Source of the DNA: an uncultured Asticcacaulis sp.
GTDB taxonomy: Bacteria > Pseudomonadota > Alphaproteobacteria > Caulobacterales > Caulobacteraceae
Assembly: GCA_946480525.1 (NCBI GenBank)
Contig: CAMLLA010000004.1
Coordinates: 1-30,798, forward strand
DNA: 30,798 bases
Direction of reading: 5' to 3'
Below the pieces are notes generated by a model. That model did no database searches and was not told where the DNA came from. It saw only the letters and a list, made by a program, of their open reading frames with translations. Position 1 is the first letter of the stretch. Every line of letters starts with the position of its first letter. Position numbers and translations under genes: made by a program. Positions 16,384 to 24,026 of the stretch are shown piece by piece.

Positions 16384-17500
16384 CGGCCAGCGTCTTTTTC
16401 TCGGCCAGGGCCTCGTCGAACAGTTCGGTGGTCTGGCGAATGATGACGTCGTGGGTGAAGCGCGTCAGGACATGCTCGCGCGCGTTGGCGGTCAGCCGCT
16501 CACGCAGGTCTTCGTCTTCACGCAGGCGTGCGATGGCGGCGGTCAGCTGTTCGGAATTTCCCGGTTCGATCAACAGCGCCGTCTCTTCATGAATGGCGAC
16601 ATCGGTAACTCCGGTGCGCAGGTTCGACGCCACGACCGGCACGCCCATCAGCATGGCCTCGAGTTGCGAGATGCCGAAGGTTTCGGTCACTTCCGTTGAC
16701 GGGAATACAAAGACGCCGATCGATTTGTAGAAGGCGATCTTGTCCGGCATGTTGCGGATGTCACCCAGGAAATCGGCGCGATCCTTGACGTTCAGGCTGT
16801 CGGCCAGCTCCTCCGCTTCGGCACGGTAAGGACCATCGCCGGCGATTCGGGCGCGGACGCCAGGCAGCTTCGACAGGGCATTGAGCATGACGCCCAATCC
16901 CTTGTAGCGGGCGTGGCGACCCAGGAAGCCGATCGGCTTGGGACCGGGATGGGGTGATTCCAGGGTTTCGACCGCGAACTGCGCGGGATTGATGCCCAGG
17001 GGGATAACCCGATAGTGCGGACCCTGGTGCAGTTCGTCGGAAATCTCGATAATCTTTCCGGAGGTCACGATGACAAAGGTCGAGCGGTTGAGCACGAACC
17101 GGTATAGCGGCATCAGCAGGTTCTTGAGGAACTTGCGTCCGAAAATGTCGGTGTGGTGGGTGACGACGATTTTCGGCCGCTTGCCCATCAGCAACATCAG
17201 GCACAGGCCGGCATTGGCCACGAAGTTCGGCGCATGGAAATGCACGATGTCCGGATCGGCCCTGGCGATCTCAAGGATCATGGACAGGCTGACAGGCTGG
17301 CTTTTGACGTTGGCCAGCATGCCGAACCGTTTGACGCGGACACCATTGATCGTCTCGACCTTGGTGCCGCGTTCGTGGTTGAAACAATAGACGGTGACGT
17401 CATGCCCCTTGGCCAAAGCCTCGCTGACGTCGCGGGTATTCACTTCGATGCCGCCGGAGAACGGCGGGTAATACTTTCCGAGAACCAGGACCTGGGGCAT
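16373..17500 (-). CDS. Family 4 glycosyltransferase
   Basis: Retaining GT-B enzyme, 375 residues from the ATG at 17500. A longer frame from 17581 adds 27 atypical residues and overlaps the epimerase gene. The internal ATG has an AAGG site, leaves a 16-bp gap and begins at once with the typical LVLGKYYPPFSGGIE. Other family marks are HFHAPNFVAN, THHTDIFGRK, IPLGINPAQF, the phosphate-contact GFLGRHARYKG, and the E-x7-E pair in TETFGISQLEAM (E273, E281), followed by GVPVVAS. It sits between the uronate epimerase and a second GT4 gene in one operon, so a uronic-acid or neighbouring-sugar transfer is plausible but unproven. Confidence 0.93.
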   Translation of the reverse strand: MPQVLVLGKYYPPFSGGIEVNTRDVSEALAKGHDVTVYCFNHERGTKVETINGVRVKRFGMLANVKSQPVSLSMILEIARADPDIVHFHAPNFVANAGLCLMLLMGKRPKIVVTHHTDIFGRKFLKNLLMPLYRFVLNRSTFVIVTSGKIIEISDELHQGPHYRVIPLGINPAQFAVETLESPHPGPKPIGFLGRHARYKGLGVMLNALSKLPGVRARIAGDGPYRAEAEELADSLNVKDRADFLGDIRNMPDKIAFYKSIGVFVFPSTEVTETFGISQLEAMLMGVPVVASNLRTGVTDVAIHEETALLIEPGNSEQLTAAIARLREDEDLRERLTANAREHVLTRFTHDVIIRQTTELFDEALAEKKTLADVA

Positions 17501-17516
17501 GAGATCAGCCTTGTGT

Positions 17517-18533
17517 TCAGGACGCCTTGCTGTTGTACGCGCGGAACCAGTCCACAAAAGCAGTGACGCCTTGTTTAACATCTATACTCGGCAGGAAGCC
17601 GGTGAGTGCCTGCAACAGCCTTGGGCTGGCATAGGTGCGGGGCACGTCGCCTTTCTGCATCGGCAGCATGTTTTTGGTCAGCGGCTTGTCCAGCGCCTCT
17701 TCGATGGTATCGATGAAGGGCATCAGACCGACCGGCTGTCCGCCGCCGAGATTGACAATACGGAAGGGCCCCAGCTTCGACAGGGTGTCGCGCGCCTTGT
17801 CTTCCGACACGCGGTTGTCTTCGGAGGGGATAACGGGGATAAGCTTGACGATGGCCTCGACCAGGTCGTCGATATAGGTAAAGTCGCGCTCCTGCTGGCC
17901 CATGCCATAGACGTCGATCGCTTCGTCCTTGCCGGCGGCGGCGACGAACTTGAACAGCGCCATATCGGGACGGCCATAGGGGCCGTAAACCGTAAAGAAA
18001 CGGAATGCCGTGGTCGGGATCTTCCACAGGTGAGCATATGAGTGCGCCATGACTTCCATCGACTTCTTCGTCGCGGCGTAAAGCGTCATCGGCTCGTCGG
18101 TCTTGTCGGCCTCTTCGAACGGCACCTTTTCATTGGCGCCATAGACCGAAGAGGTCGAGGCCAGCATCAGATGCTTCGGCTTCAGGATGCGGGCGATTTC
18201 GAGGATGTTGAACGAGCCGACCAGGTTCGAGCTGACATAGGTGCGCGGCTGTTCAAGGCTGTAGCGGACACCCGCCTGGGCAGCCAGGTGGACGATGACG
18301 TCGGGCTGGCAGGCGGTGGCGGCCTTGGTGAGGGCGTCCATGTCCTCAAGCTGGGCCTGGGTATGGGTGTAGTTGGCTTCCGCCTTCAGGATGTCGAGAC
18401 GGGCATGTTTCAGGCGCAGGTCATAATATTCGGTCATGGCGTCATAGCCATGGACGGTGTGGCCTTCGCTCAGCAGGCGGCGTGCAAGATGGAAGCCGAT
18501 AAAGCCCGCGGTTCCCGTAATGAAGACGTTCAT
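17517..18533 (-). CDS. UDP-glucuronate 4-epimerase-like NAD-dependent epimerase
   Basis: 338-residue extended SDR enzyme. It shows the NAD motif [12 protein letters not shown] (6-17), [15 protein letters not shown] (82-96), the STSSVYG segment (126-132), the catalytic YAATK (Y152, K156), and [15 protein letters not shown] (178-192). The last two, with VRYSLEQP and RDFTYIDD, are characteristic of UDP-glucuronate 4-epimerases (LpsL/CapI type), which make UDP-galacturonate. The ugd gene at 1697-2863 supplies the substrate. It is the first gene of a four-gene operon. A GGAG lies about ten bases before the ATG. Other UDP-sugar epimerase activity remains possible. Confidence 0.9.
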   Translation of the reverse strand: MNVFITGTAGFIGFHLARRLLSEGHTVHGYDAMTEYYDLRLKHARLDILKAEANYTHTQAQLEDMDALTKAATACQPDVIVHLAAQAGVRYSLEQPRTYVSSNLVGSFNILEIARILKPKHLMLASTSSVYGANEKVPFEEADKTDEPMTLYAATKKSMEVMAHSYAHLWKIPTTAFRFFTVYGPYGRPDMALFKFVAAAGKDEAIDVYGMGQQERDFTYIDDLVEAIVKLIPVIPSEDNRVSEDKARDTLSKLGPFRIVNLGGGQPVGLMPFIDTIEEALDKPLTKNMLPMQKGDVPRTYASPRLLQALTGFLPSIDVKQGVTAFVDWFRAYNSKAS

Positions 18534-18760
18534 GTTAGCGCCGCTCCGTCGTGGCTGTATCGTTTTGAGTCAACGCGGTCGCGAAAGATACGCGCTGCGA
18601 AGGGGCGAAAATAAGGCAGGAAGCGAGCATGAAACCCTTTTGGAATGAGGTTCTTGTGTATAGAGCATCATAACGAGAATATGCTGCGGCGCAACATAAA
18701 ACACCGAATGATGGCTCCGGGGTGTGTGTCCGCGCCTTGCAAGGCCCGGGCCGTGAAAAG
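18534..18760. other. Intergenic region upstream of the epimerase operon
   Basis: 227 bp between the end of the polymerase gene and the epimerase operon, both on the minus strand. It presumably contains the promoter of the four-gene operon. No clear terminator with a T run and no consensus promoter pair were found. Confidence 0.4.
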
Positions 18761-20107
18761 TCAGTAGAGGACTTTCATTTTGAGCTTGAATGGCGAGTAC
18801 TGTATGCGGTGTGCATAAATGATATTGGAAATGGCGAGGCCGACCATGAGCATGGTTTCGGCGCCCTCGTTACTGGTGGCAAAGCTGAACGGAATAAGCG
18901 CGACAAAAAGGGCATAGGCTGTCCCTTCCGCCCTGGTTATGATCCGGGCGCACAGGTAATAAAGAGCTATAGCCATAAGGCCGCAAATAGCAAAGTTATA
19001 CATCATGAAGTTGTCGACCGCCGAGGTGGTCAGGATGTATTTGCCGCTATAGATGGCCGGGCTGCCGAATGAGCCGTAGCCCGATCCCCATATATAGGCG
19101 CCGTCGCCGCCGATCTCCTTCATGCGCAGCATGGAAGACGGCCAGGTGAAATTGATCCGGTCCTGGAAGCTGTTGTAAGCGAAATAGGGGATGGGCTCGC
19201 GCGAAAAGCCGATGATTATCGGGATAATGCCGGCTGCCAGGAACAGGTACGACATGGCCTGCTGCGACAGGGTCTTGACGTCGAAGCGCAGAATCTGGCG
19301 AAGCTTCTCCGGCGGATCCATCAGGTTGCAGGCGATGAAGATCATCGGCAGGCAGATATAGGTCGTCTTGCTGTCGGTCAGGTAGAGGCCATAGCCACCG
19401 GCAATGACGACCAGCAGTTCGACCCAGATGTTTTTCAGGCGCGTGCGGATCAGGCAATAGAAGAGGATGATCAGGGCCGCCGCCGACACGCTGGCCACCG
19501 AGGCGCCGGCCAGGCGCGCCTTGGTTACGCGCTGGGTCGTGCCGTCCTGGAGGTAGCCTGCGTACCATTCGCGCGACATGTCCTTTTCGACGCCGAACTG
19601 CGAGAACTTGCTGCCGACCCATGGGTAGTCCATGAACTGGTTGCCGATGAGGAACAGGATCGTCGCCGCCAGCAGCACGCACCAAAGGATGAAATAGCGC
19701 CGGCTCATTTCCCTCAGCAGGAAGGGCGTATTCATGCAAAAGACGAGCGGCGCCACGATCTTGTAGGCCGATATGATCGACAGCGGATTATTGCCGTTCA
19801 GATAGCCTATGACAGCGGGCAGGACCATGAAGGCGATCGACAGGAACATGACGTTGCGGCGCAATGGCTCGCGGGACCGGAAGGCTGCCAGGAAGCTCAA
19901 GGCAATGCCGACGGAAATCAGCGCGTCGGGGACAAACCAGACGACGTTCAGGTTGAGGTTTTGCAGCACCATGCGTATCGCGCCGCCAAAGGTGTGGCGC
20001 ACCAGCAGCAGCGCAAGCACGGCCGCGCCGAATTTGGCCACGAAGGGCGTGCGGCGGACGGATCGTCCTTCAGCCACCTTGTCTGAAGCCACCTTGCCTG
20101 AAGACAT
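18761..20107 (-). CDS. Wzy-like polysaccharide polymerase (O-antigen ligase/polymerase-type membrane protein)
   Basis: 448 residues with a short basic cytoplasmic N-terminus and about ten to twelve transmembrane segments. One long hydrophilic loop (about 290-370) carries WGSGYGSFGSPAIYSG after FTWPSSMLRMKEIG. That arrangement, with a large periplasmic loop containing a G-x-G-x-x-S/F motif, is usual for Wzy and O-antigen ligase proteins, which join undecaprenyl-linked repeat units in the periplasm. Sequence identity in this family is low, so the call rests on topology, motif and context. It is a single gene divergent from the acyltransferase at 20436. The second candidate polymerase lies at the right edge of the window. 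Confidence 0.78.
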   Translation of the reverse strand: MSSGKVASDKVAEGRSVRRTPFVAKFGAAVLALLLVRHTFGGAIRMVLQNLNLNVVWFVPDALISVGIALSFLAAFRSREPLRRNVMFLSIAFMVLPAVIGYLNGNNPLSIISAYKIVAPLVFCMNTPFLLREMSRRYFILWCVLLAATILFLIGNQFMDYPWVGSKFSQFGVEKDMSREWYAGYLQDGTTQRVTKARLAGASVASVSAAALIILFYCLIRTRLKNIWVELLVVIAGGYGLYLTDSKTTYICLPMIFIACNLMDPPEKLRQILRFDVKTLSQQAMSYLFLAAGIIPIIIGFSREPIPYFAYNSFQDRINFTWPSSMLRMKEIGGDGAYIWGSGYGSFGSPAIYSGKYILTTSAVDNFMMYNFAICGLMAIALYYLCARIITRAEGTAYALFVALIPFSFATSNEGAETMLMVGLAISNIIYAHRIQYSPFKLKMKVLY

Positions 20108-20435
20108 GTGTCACCATCTCAACGTCATTGCATAAAATCAGGCGCCCTGCCGGCAGCCATGTCTGTAATATCACCGTGCCGGCGTGCGGCAGGTCATCTG
20201 GAAACGGAAGGCGTCGAATAAAGAATCCTTGCGGACGATGCCGTCATGTCTTTGCCCAGGTGTGAACACGAACCCGCAACAAAGCCCCTCATGCCGGCAA
20301 TACCATTGTAATGATTGGATATGTTGCCGCCGTCAAGCGTTTAAGCCACCATTTGGGCTCCGGAGGGGCATAAAATTTCGCATATGCGAAAGCATTGTTG
20401 ACAGTGGGGCGGAAGGCGTTAACGTCCGGAGTTTC
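20108..20435. other. Divergent intergenic region with a 16-bp palindrome
   Basis: 328 bp between the polymerase gene (minus) and an acyltransferase gene (plus). A longer open frame from 20184 crosses it, but that part is not acyltransferase-like and lacks a ribosome site, so I treat it as non-coding. It contains the palindrome at 20376-20391. Confidence 0.55.
20376..20391. promoter_or_regulatory. Perfect 16-bp palindrome, probable operator
   Basis: TTTCGCATATGCGAAA reads the same on both strands, with no mismatch and no spacer. It lies 44 bp before the chosen start of the acyltransferase gene, just after a TAAAAT hexamer (20371-20376) that could be a -10 element. Such a symmetric site suits a dimeric repressor or activator. 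No specific regulator is recognised. Confidence 0.55.
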
Positions 20436-21527
20436 ATGTCCCTGACGCCGCCGCCCAACCGCAAGCAAATGACGATGGCCGATTCCAAGCGACTCGCTTC
20501 GATTGATGTTTTGAGGGGACTGGCCGCCATTCTGGTGGTGCTTCAGCATTCGGTCGAGCACTACGACAACGCGCTCATCAACTACGTCCATCAAAACGTC
20601 ATCAACTTCGGTCAGATCGGCGTGCTGGTCTTCTTCATGATCAGCGGCTACGTCATTCCCTATTCGCAGGCCGGATCCGGTCGGGACCTGAAGGCCTTCT
20701 GGCTGGCGCGGATATTCCGCATCTATCCGCTCTATATCTTTGTCATCCTGCTCAACCTGGCCCTGGCGTTTGTCCTTTTCCGCACGGCAGGGCCCGACCT
20801 GGGGCTAAGCCTTTTGGCGCACGTCATCTTCGTCCAGGAATGGATCGGATTGCCGAACTATGGCGGGCCGAGCTGGACGCTGTTTCTCGAACTGGTCTGG
20901 TATGTCCTGTTCGCCGGCCTGGTGTTCATCCGGCGCGAGAAAGACGCGGGAAAGCTTTATCTCGGACTGATGGCGTTTCTGGCGGCATTCCTGGTCCTGA
21001 ACGTCGCGGTTCACCGTCAATTGCCCTTCGGCAAGATCGCCTTCCTGGTCAGCTTCTTTCTGGGATACATCACCTATCTCGTTCGGACGGATGCGCTGGC
21101 CTTAAGCCGCTATCGCCTTTATTTCGCAACATCCCTGCTGCTGACCATGGCGATCATGTTCGTATCCTACGCGGTCTTCCGCGACGCCGCCAAGCCGGGC
21201 ATCTCGTTCCTGTGCATCCTTCTCAACTGGTCGGCGGCGACGGCCGTTTTCCTGGGCTTGCTGTTTGGCTGGACCGGCGGGTACAGCCGAATGCTGATCT
21301 ATATCGGTACGGTCAGCTATTCGGTTTATCTGCTGCACGATACCGTCATCAACCTGTTCCGCTTCACAGGCGTCGACAACCTGATCTACGTGCCGCTTGT
21401 CCTGCCCGCGACCATCGCGCTGGCGCACCTGACCTACACCTTCATCGAACGGCCAGGCATCCGGGCGGGCAAAGCCGTCTCGGGCCGGCCAAAGGCGCCC
21501 ATTCCACCGGCGAACCTGCCGTCCTGA
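20436..21527 (+). CDS. Acyltransferase family 3 membrane protein
   Basis: 363 residues from the ATG at 20436, chosen because GGAG lies five bases upstream. The next ATGs at 20469 and 20475 have no such site, and the frame's earlier start at 20184 adds non-conserved sequence. Family marks are RLASIDVLRGLAAILVVLQH (19-38) with the conserved histidine H38, GQIGVLVFFMISGYVIPYS, and FWLARIFRIYPLYIF. About ten transmembrane helices follow. OafA/YrhL-like proteins transfer acetyl or other acyl groups from the cytoplasm to sugars of surface polysaccharides. It faces the polymerase gene and ends before a bidirectional terminator. The acyl group and sugar are unknown. Confidence 0.92.
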   Translation: MSLTPPPNRKQMTMADSKRLASIDVLRGLAAILVVLQHSVEHYDNALINYVHQNVINFGQIGVLVFFMISGYVIPYSQAGSGRDLKAFWLARIFRIYPLYIFVILLNLALAFVLFRTAGPDLGLSLLAHVIFVQEWIGLPNYGGPSWTLFLELVWYVLFAGLVFIRREKDAGKLYLGLMAFLAAFLVLNVAVHRQLPFGKIAFLVSFFLGYITYLVRTDALALSRYRLYFATSLLLTMAIMFVSYAVFRDAAKPGISFLCILLNWSAATAVFLGLLFGWTGGYSRMLIYIGTVSYSVYLLHDTVINLFRFTGVDNLIYVPLVLPATIALAHLTYTFIERPGIRAGKAVSGRPKAPIPPANLPS

Positions 21528-21584
21528 TGGTCGCCGGATATTGCCGGAGATGGTTTCTGAAAGGCCGTTTTGGACAAGCCTAAC

Positions 21585-21613
21585 AAAAAACCCGGCGTTT
21601 CCGCCGGGCTTTT
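21585..21613. terminator. Bidirectional intrinsic terminator
   Basis: A 7-bp pure G/C stem (CCCGGCG with CGCCGGG) around a 4-base loop is flanked by six A residues on the left and TTTT on the right. It has the T run needed on either strand. It lies between the stops of the convergent acyltransferase and sugar transferase genes and likely ends both. Confidence 0.85.
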
Positions 21614-21634
21614 CCTTGAACCATGTGTCGAGGC

Positions 21635-22324
21635 TTAGTAGGCGTTCTTGTCGCGGAAGATCATCGGGACCGTCTTGGCGATGATCATGACATCGCTCCA
21701 GATCGACCAGCTCTCGATATACTCGTTGTCCGCGTTGACGCGGCCTTCAATGCAGGCGTGGGTCTTGATTTCGCCGCGGTAGCCGCGGATGGCGGCCAGG
21801 CCGGTCAGTCCCGGGCGGGCCTGAAAGCGACCCTGATAGGCAGGGACCTTGCTGGCGAATTCACCGTCGTGGGCAAGAGCGTGCGGACGCGGACCCACCA
21901 GCGACATGTCGCCCTTCAGCACATTCAGAAGCTGGGGCAGTTCGTCGATCGAAGTCTTGCGGATAAAGCGGCCGACCATGGTGACGCGGTCGTCGTTCTG
22001 CTTGGCTTGCACGACCTTGTCGCCGTCTTCTGCGACACGCATGCTGCGGAACTTGTAAATCTGGAAGATCTTGCCGTTCAGGCCGGTCCGGCGTTGCAGG
22101 AAGAAAACACCGCCCTTGGACTCGATCGTAATCAGCGCGGCGACGACGAGAAAGACCGGCAGAAGAAAAGCCAGCGCCATCGAAGCCACGGCGACATCCA
22201 GAATACGCTTACAGATGCTGCGTGCAACAAGGGGATTATTCATTTGGGCCGCCTTTTTCTCACCGCTGTTGGCGATCGGCTGTGCCTCATACAGGCTATG
22301 CGTAGACTCAACGGTATCCGGCAT
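21635..22324 (-). CDS. Initiating undecaprenyl-phosphate sugar-1-phosphate transferase
   Basis: Starts repeat-unit synthesis by moving a sugar-1-phosphate from a UDP-sugar onto undecaprenyl phosphate. It is the short, monotopic form: 229 residues, one hydrophobic segment (about 42-66) preceded by KRILD, and only the catalytic domain. Signature pieces are KFRSM (91-95), the IDELPQLLNVLKGDMSLVGPRP region (D127-E128 dyad) and RPGLTG (170-175). Caulobacter PssY/PssZ and Rhizobium Pss-type enzymes belong to this family. A GAGAGG ribosome site seven bases upstream fixes the start. The leader in front is long and unusual (see 22325-22531). The transferred sugar, often glucose or galactose, cannot be set from sequence. 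Confidence 0.95.
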   Translation of the reverse strand: MPDTVESTHSLYEAQPIANSGEKKAAQMNNPLVARSICKRILDVAVASMALAFLLPVFLVVAALITIESKGGVFFLQRRTGLNGKIFQIYKFRSMRVAEDGDKVVQAKQNDDRVTMVGRFIRKTSIDELPQLLNVLKGDMSLVGPRPHALAHDGEFASKVPAYQGRFQARPGLTGLAAIRGYRGEIKTHACIEGRVNADNEYIESWSIWSDVMIIAKTVPMIFRDKNAY

Positions 22325-22513
22325 GACTACACCTCTCGCGTTATCATCGCCCCTACAAGAATTATGCCGCTACGCAGAAATTATTGCAATAGCGAAGGGG
22401 CAATCCGCTTTAATTTATTTTTTACGACGTTTGTTAATGGCCTGGCTGACGCTGACGCCTTCGGTGCCACCTGGCAGGCTTTCGCCCTCCGGGCACCACC
22501 CATCTAATAACAC
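22325..22513 (-). ncRNA. Candidate structured 5' leader of the initiating transferase gene
   Basis: On the minus strand a perfect TATAAT lies at 22520-22525, predicting a start near 22513 and a leader of about 189 bases. Two nested folds are visible. First, 22492-22497 pairs with 22463-22468 (GGTGCC/GGCACC) around an inner GGGC-GAAA-GCCT hairpin. Second, 22396-22403 pairs with 22347-22354 (TTGCCCCT/AGGGGCGA), enclosing a CGCTA/TAGCG stem at 22390-22394 and 22368-22372. The second ends just before the ribosome site at 22332-22337. I do not recognise a known riboswitch class. The first fold overlaps a coding-like frame, so it may be a tiny gene instead. Confidence 0.35.
22415..22513 (-). CDS. 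Possible leaderless small protein (32 residues)
   Basis: A short minus-strand frame starts with GTG exactly where transcription from the TATAAT at 22520-22525 would begin, so it could be read leaderless. An in-frame ATG at 22531 would give 38 residues but overlaps the -10 and lacks a ribosome site. The peptide contains GWCPEGESLPGG and ends in the basic NKRRKK. About four fifths of its central codons end in G or C, as in real genes here, and the other frames look less coding-like. No family is recognised. It stops 90 bp before the sugar transferase start and could be a regulatory leader peptide. Confidence 0.3.
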   Translation of the reverse strand: MLLDGWCPEGESLPGGTEGVSVSQAINKRRKK

Positions 22514-22519
22514 CTTGAA

Positions 22520-22525
22520 ATTATA
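22520..22525 (-). promoter_or_regulatory. Candidate -10 element of the sugar transferase leader
   Basis: Perfect TATAAT on the minus strand; six bases later comes the GTG of the small frame at 22513. No consensus -35 lies at the right distance. Confidence 0.4.
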
Positions 22526-22705
22526 CCGCATAAAGGATCAGTGCCGGCCAGTCTTTTTCCTGCATTTTTTAGCAGGTAGCCATTTGCACGACATAAATCT
22601 ATTAACCAGAAGCTGGTTGATGAGAACTGTTTTCTCCTGTTGGGAGAGTAAATGTTTTCGCGCCTGCAACACGATTTGAGCGCCGCGGGTCAAAACGGCA
22701 CACCA
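22526..22705. other. Intergenic region after an acyltransferase gene
   Basis: About 180 bp between the stop of the acyltransferase gene (minus) and the proposed leader. A small inverted repeat AACCAG/CTGGTT (22604-22618) and a CCTGC/GCAGG repeat around 22560-22576 are present. Neither has the T run of a clear terminator. Confidence 0.35.
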
Positions 22706-23833
22706 TCAGCCCGCGTCTGGGACAGGCTTTTTGCGCAAACACCCATTCAGTATAGCGGTTACGGGCTTTTCGACCAGAAGATAAAAAACCGTCGCGCCGC
22801 ACAAGGCGGCCATCATGGCTGTAGCGATGAACAGGGTCGGCTGGTCCCAGCCTGTCTTTTTAAACACAAGTCCGACGATGTTGATGGCGAACGGATGGGA
22901 CAGATAGAGCGCAAAGGATATGTTCCCGCCGAAGACAAGAGCACGCACGACCGGGTTGCCGGGTCCGGGTCGTTCAATCATGACCAGGCCGGCACACATC
23001 ATAAGTGCGGGAAGTCCCAGCCAAAGGGCGCGATAGTCCAGGGCGGTGATGTCGAGATGATTGTGCTTGCCCAGCATGATCAGCACGACGCCGGTAAGGA
23101 ACAGTCCGATCCCCAGAGGTGCGCCGAGGCGCCATCCCTTTCGATAGAGCCATGCCAGGCCAATGCCGAACACGAACTCCAGGACGATGGAGTTGAACCA
23201 GAAGGCCAACACAGGCGCCTTAACCCATCCCGTCATGCCCCCTATGCCCAGCACCGCCAGGCCGCCGACGACGAACAGCATCCCTTTGCGAAGATCGAAA
23301 CACAGGGCAAGCGCAAACAGGACATAAAAGAGCATCTCGTAATTCAGCGTCCAGCCCAGGGACAGGACGGGATAGTAGGCGCCGTAGGCATTGACGTAAG
23401 GAATGAACAGGTAGGAGAAGAGAATGTCGGAGGGCGACATGCTGCCCTTGTCGACACTGCCGCTGAATACCGCGGCCGCCATGATCATCAATGTGGTGAA
23501 GACCCAGTAGCTGGGGACGACGCGAATGATCCGGCGCAGCATGAAGTCGGTCGGCGCTCCGGGCGTGCCGAACTTCTGGCTGCCGATGGTGTACATAATG
23601 AAGCCGCTGATGACGAAGAAGATGTCCACGCCGCCTGGCCAGAAGAAGAAGTCCACGACCCTATAGTGGCTGTTATCAATAAAGGGCCGGGTGGTGGATT
23701 CGTACTGCGCGTGTTCGAAAAGGACCAGGCATGCCGCCAGAAACCTGAGAATCTGAAGGTTCTTTATCACGGAGTCGGGGGCGGCCTGCGACACGCGGCG
23801 CAAGGCGGTGCTGAACAGGTTCGTCCGGCCCAA
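22706..23833 (-). CDS. Acyltransferase family 3 membrane protein
   Basis: About 375 residues. Family 3 acyltransferase, as shown by KNLQILRFLAACLVLFEH with its conserved histidine, GGVDIFFVISGFIMY, and MLRRIIRVVPSYW. GWTLNYEMLFYVLFAL and about ten membrane helices follow. It probably transfers an acyl group to the polysaccharide or its lipid-linked unit. The frame has no early ATG. Candidate starts are TTG at 23893, TTG at 23833 (preceded by AGAGG at good spacing, chosen here) and GTG at 23770 just before the conserved domain. It differs clearly from the acyltransferase at 20436-21527, so it is not a recent duplicate. It is transcribed toward the sugar transferase and divergent from the phosphatase. 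Confidence 0.88.
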   Translation of the reverse strand: MGRTNLFSTALRRVSQAAPDSVIKNLQILRFLAACLVLFEHAQYESTTRPFIDNSHYRVVDFFFWPGGVDIFFVISGFIMYTIGSQKFGTPGAPTDFMLRRIIRVVPSYWVFTTLMIMAAAVFSGSVDKGSMSPSDILFSYLFIPYVNAYGAYYPVLSLGWTLNYEMLFYVLFALALCFDLRKGMLFVVGGLAVLGIGGMTGWVKAPVLAFWFNSIVLEFVFGIGLAWLYRKGWRLGAPLGIGLFLTGVVLIMLGKHNHLDITALDYRALWLGLPALMMCAGLVMIERPGPGNPVVRALVFGGNISFALYLSHPFAINIVGLVFKKTGWDQPTLFIATAMMAALCGATVFYLLVEKPVTAILNGCLRKKPVPDAG

Positions 23834-23915
23834 GTCAGATTTCCTCTTGCGCTCCCCCGGCAAATGAATGATATGCCTTTCTTTGTGTTGCAATGCAATA
23901 TAGATTGCGGCTGAG

Positions 23916-23949
23916 GCGCGGGCTGTTGCCCCCGCGCACTTGTATGTGC
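23916..23949. repeat. G/C-rich inverted repeat in a divergent promoter region
   Basis: GCGCGGG at 23916-23922 pairs perfectly with CCCGCGC at 23931-23937 around an 8-base spacer. A second, smaller inverted repeat GCAC/GTGC follows at 23936-23949. The pair lies between the divergent acyltransferase and phosphatase genes. There is no T run, so it is a possible operator or leader hairpin rather than a terminator. Confidence 0.4.
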
Positions 23950-23969
23950 ATGAATTGTCCGCATATTAT
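23940..23969 (+). promoter_or_regulatory. Weak candidate promoter for the phosphatase gene
   Basis: TTGTAT (23940-23945) and TATTAT (23964-23969) are separated by 18 bp on the plus strand, about 57 bp before the phosphatase start codon. The -35 match is partial. Confidence 0.25.
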
Positions 23970-24026
23970 AGGCTTGCACTGCGATAAACGCACCCCGTCC
24001 ACCGCATTCACAGAGTCTCGTACACC

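Noticed and set aside
20398..20403. Perfect TTGACA hexamer upstream of the acyltransferase gene
   Set aside because: No -10 element follows at suitable distance, and transcription from it would begin at or after the start codon.
22652..23914. 420-codon plus-strand frame with a good GGAGAG ribosome-like site
   Set aside because: It is antisense to a clear acyltransferase, and the encoded protein is low-complexity polar sequence; the ribosome-like site is probably chance.
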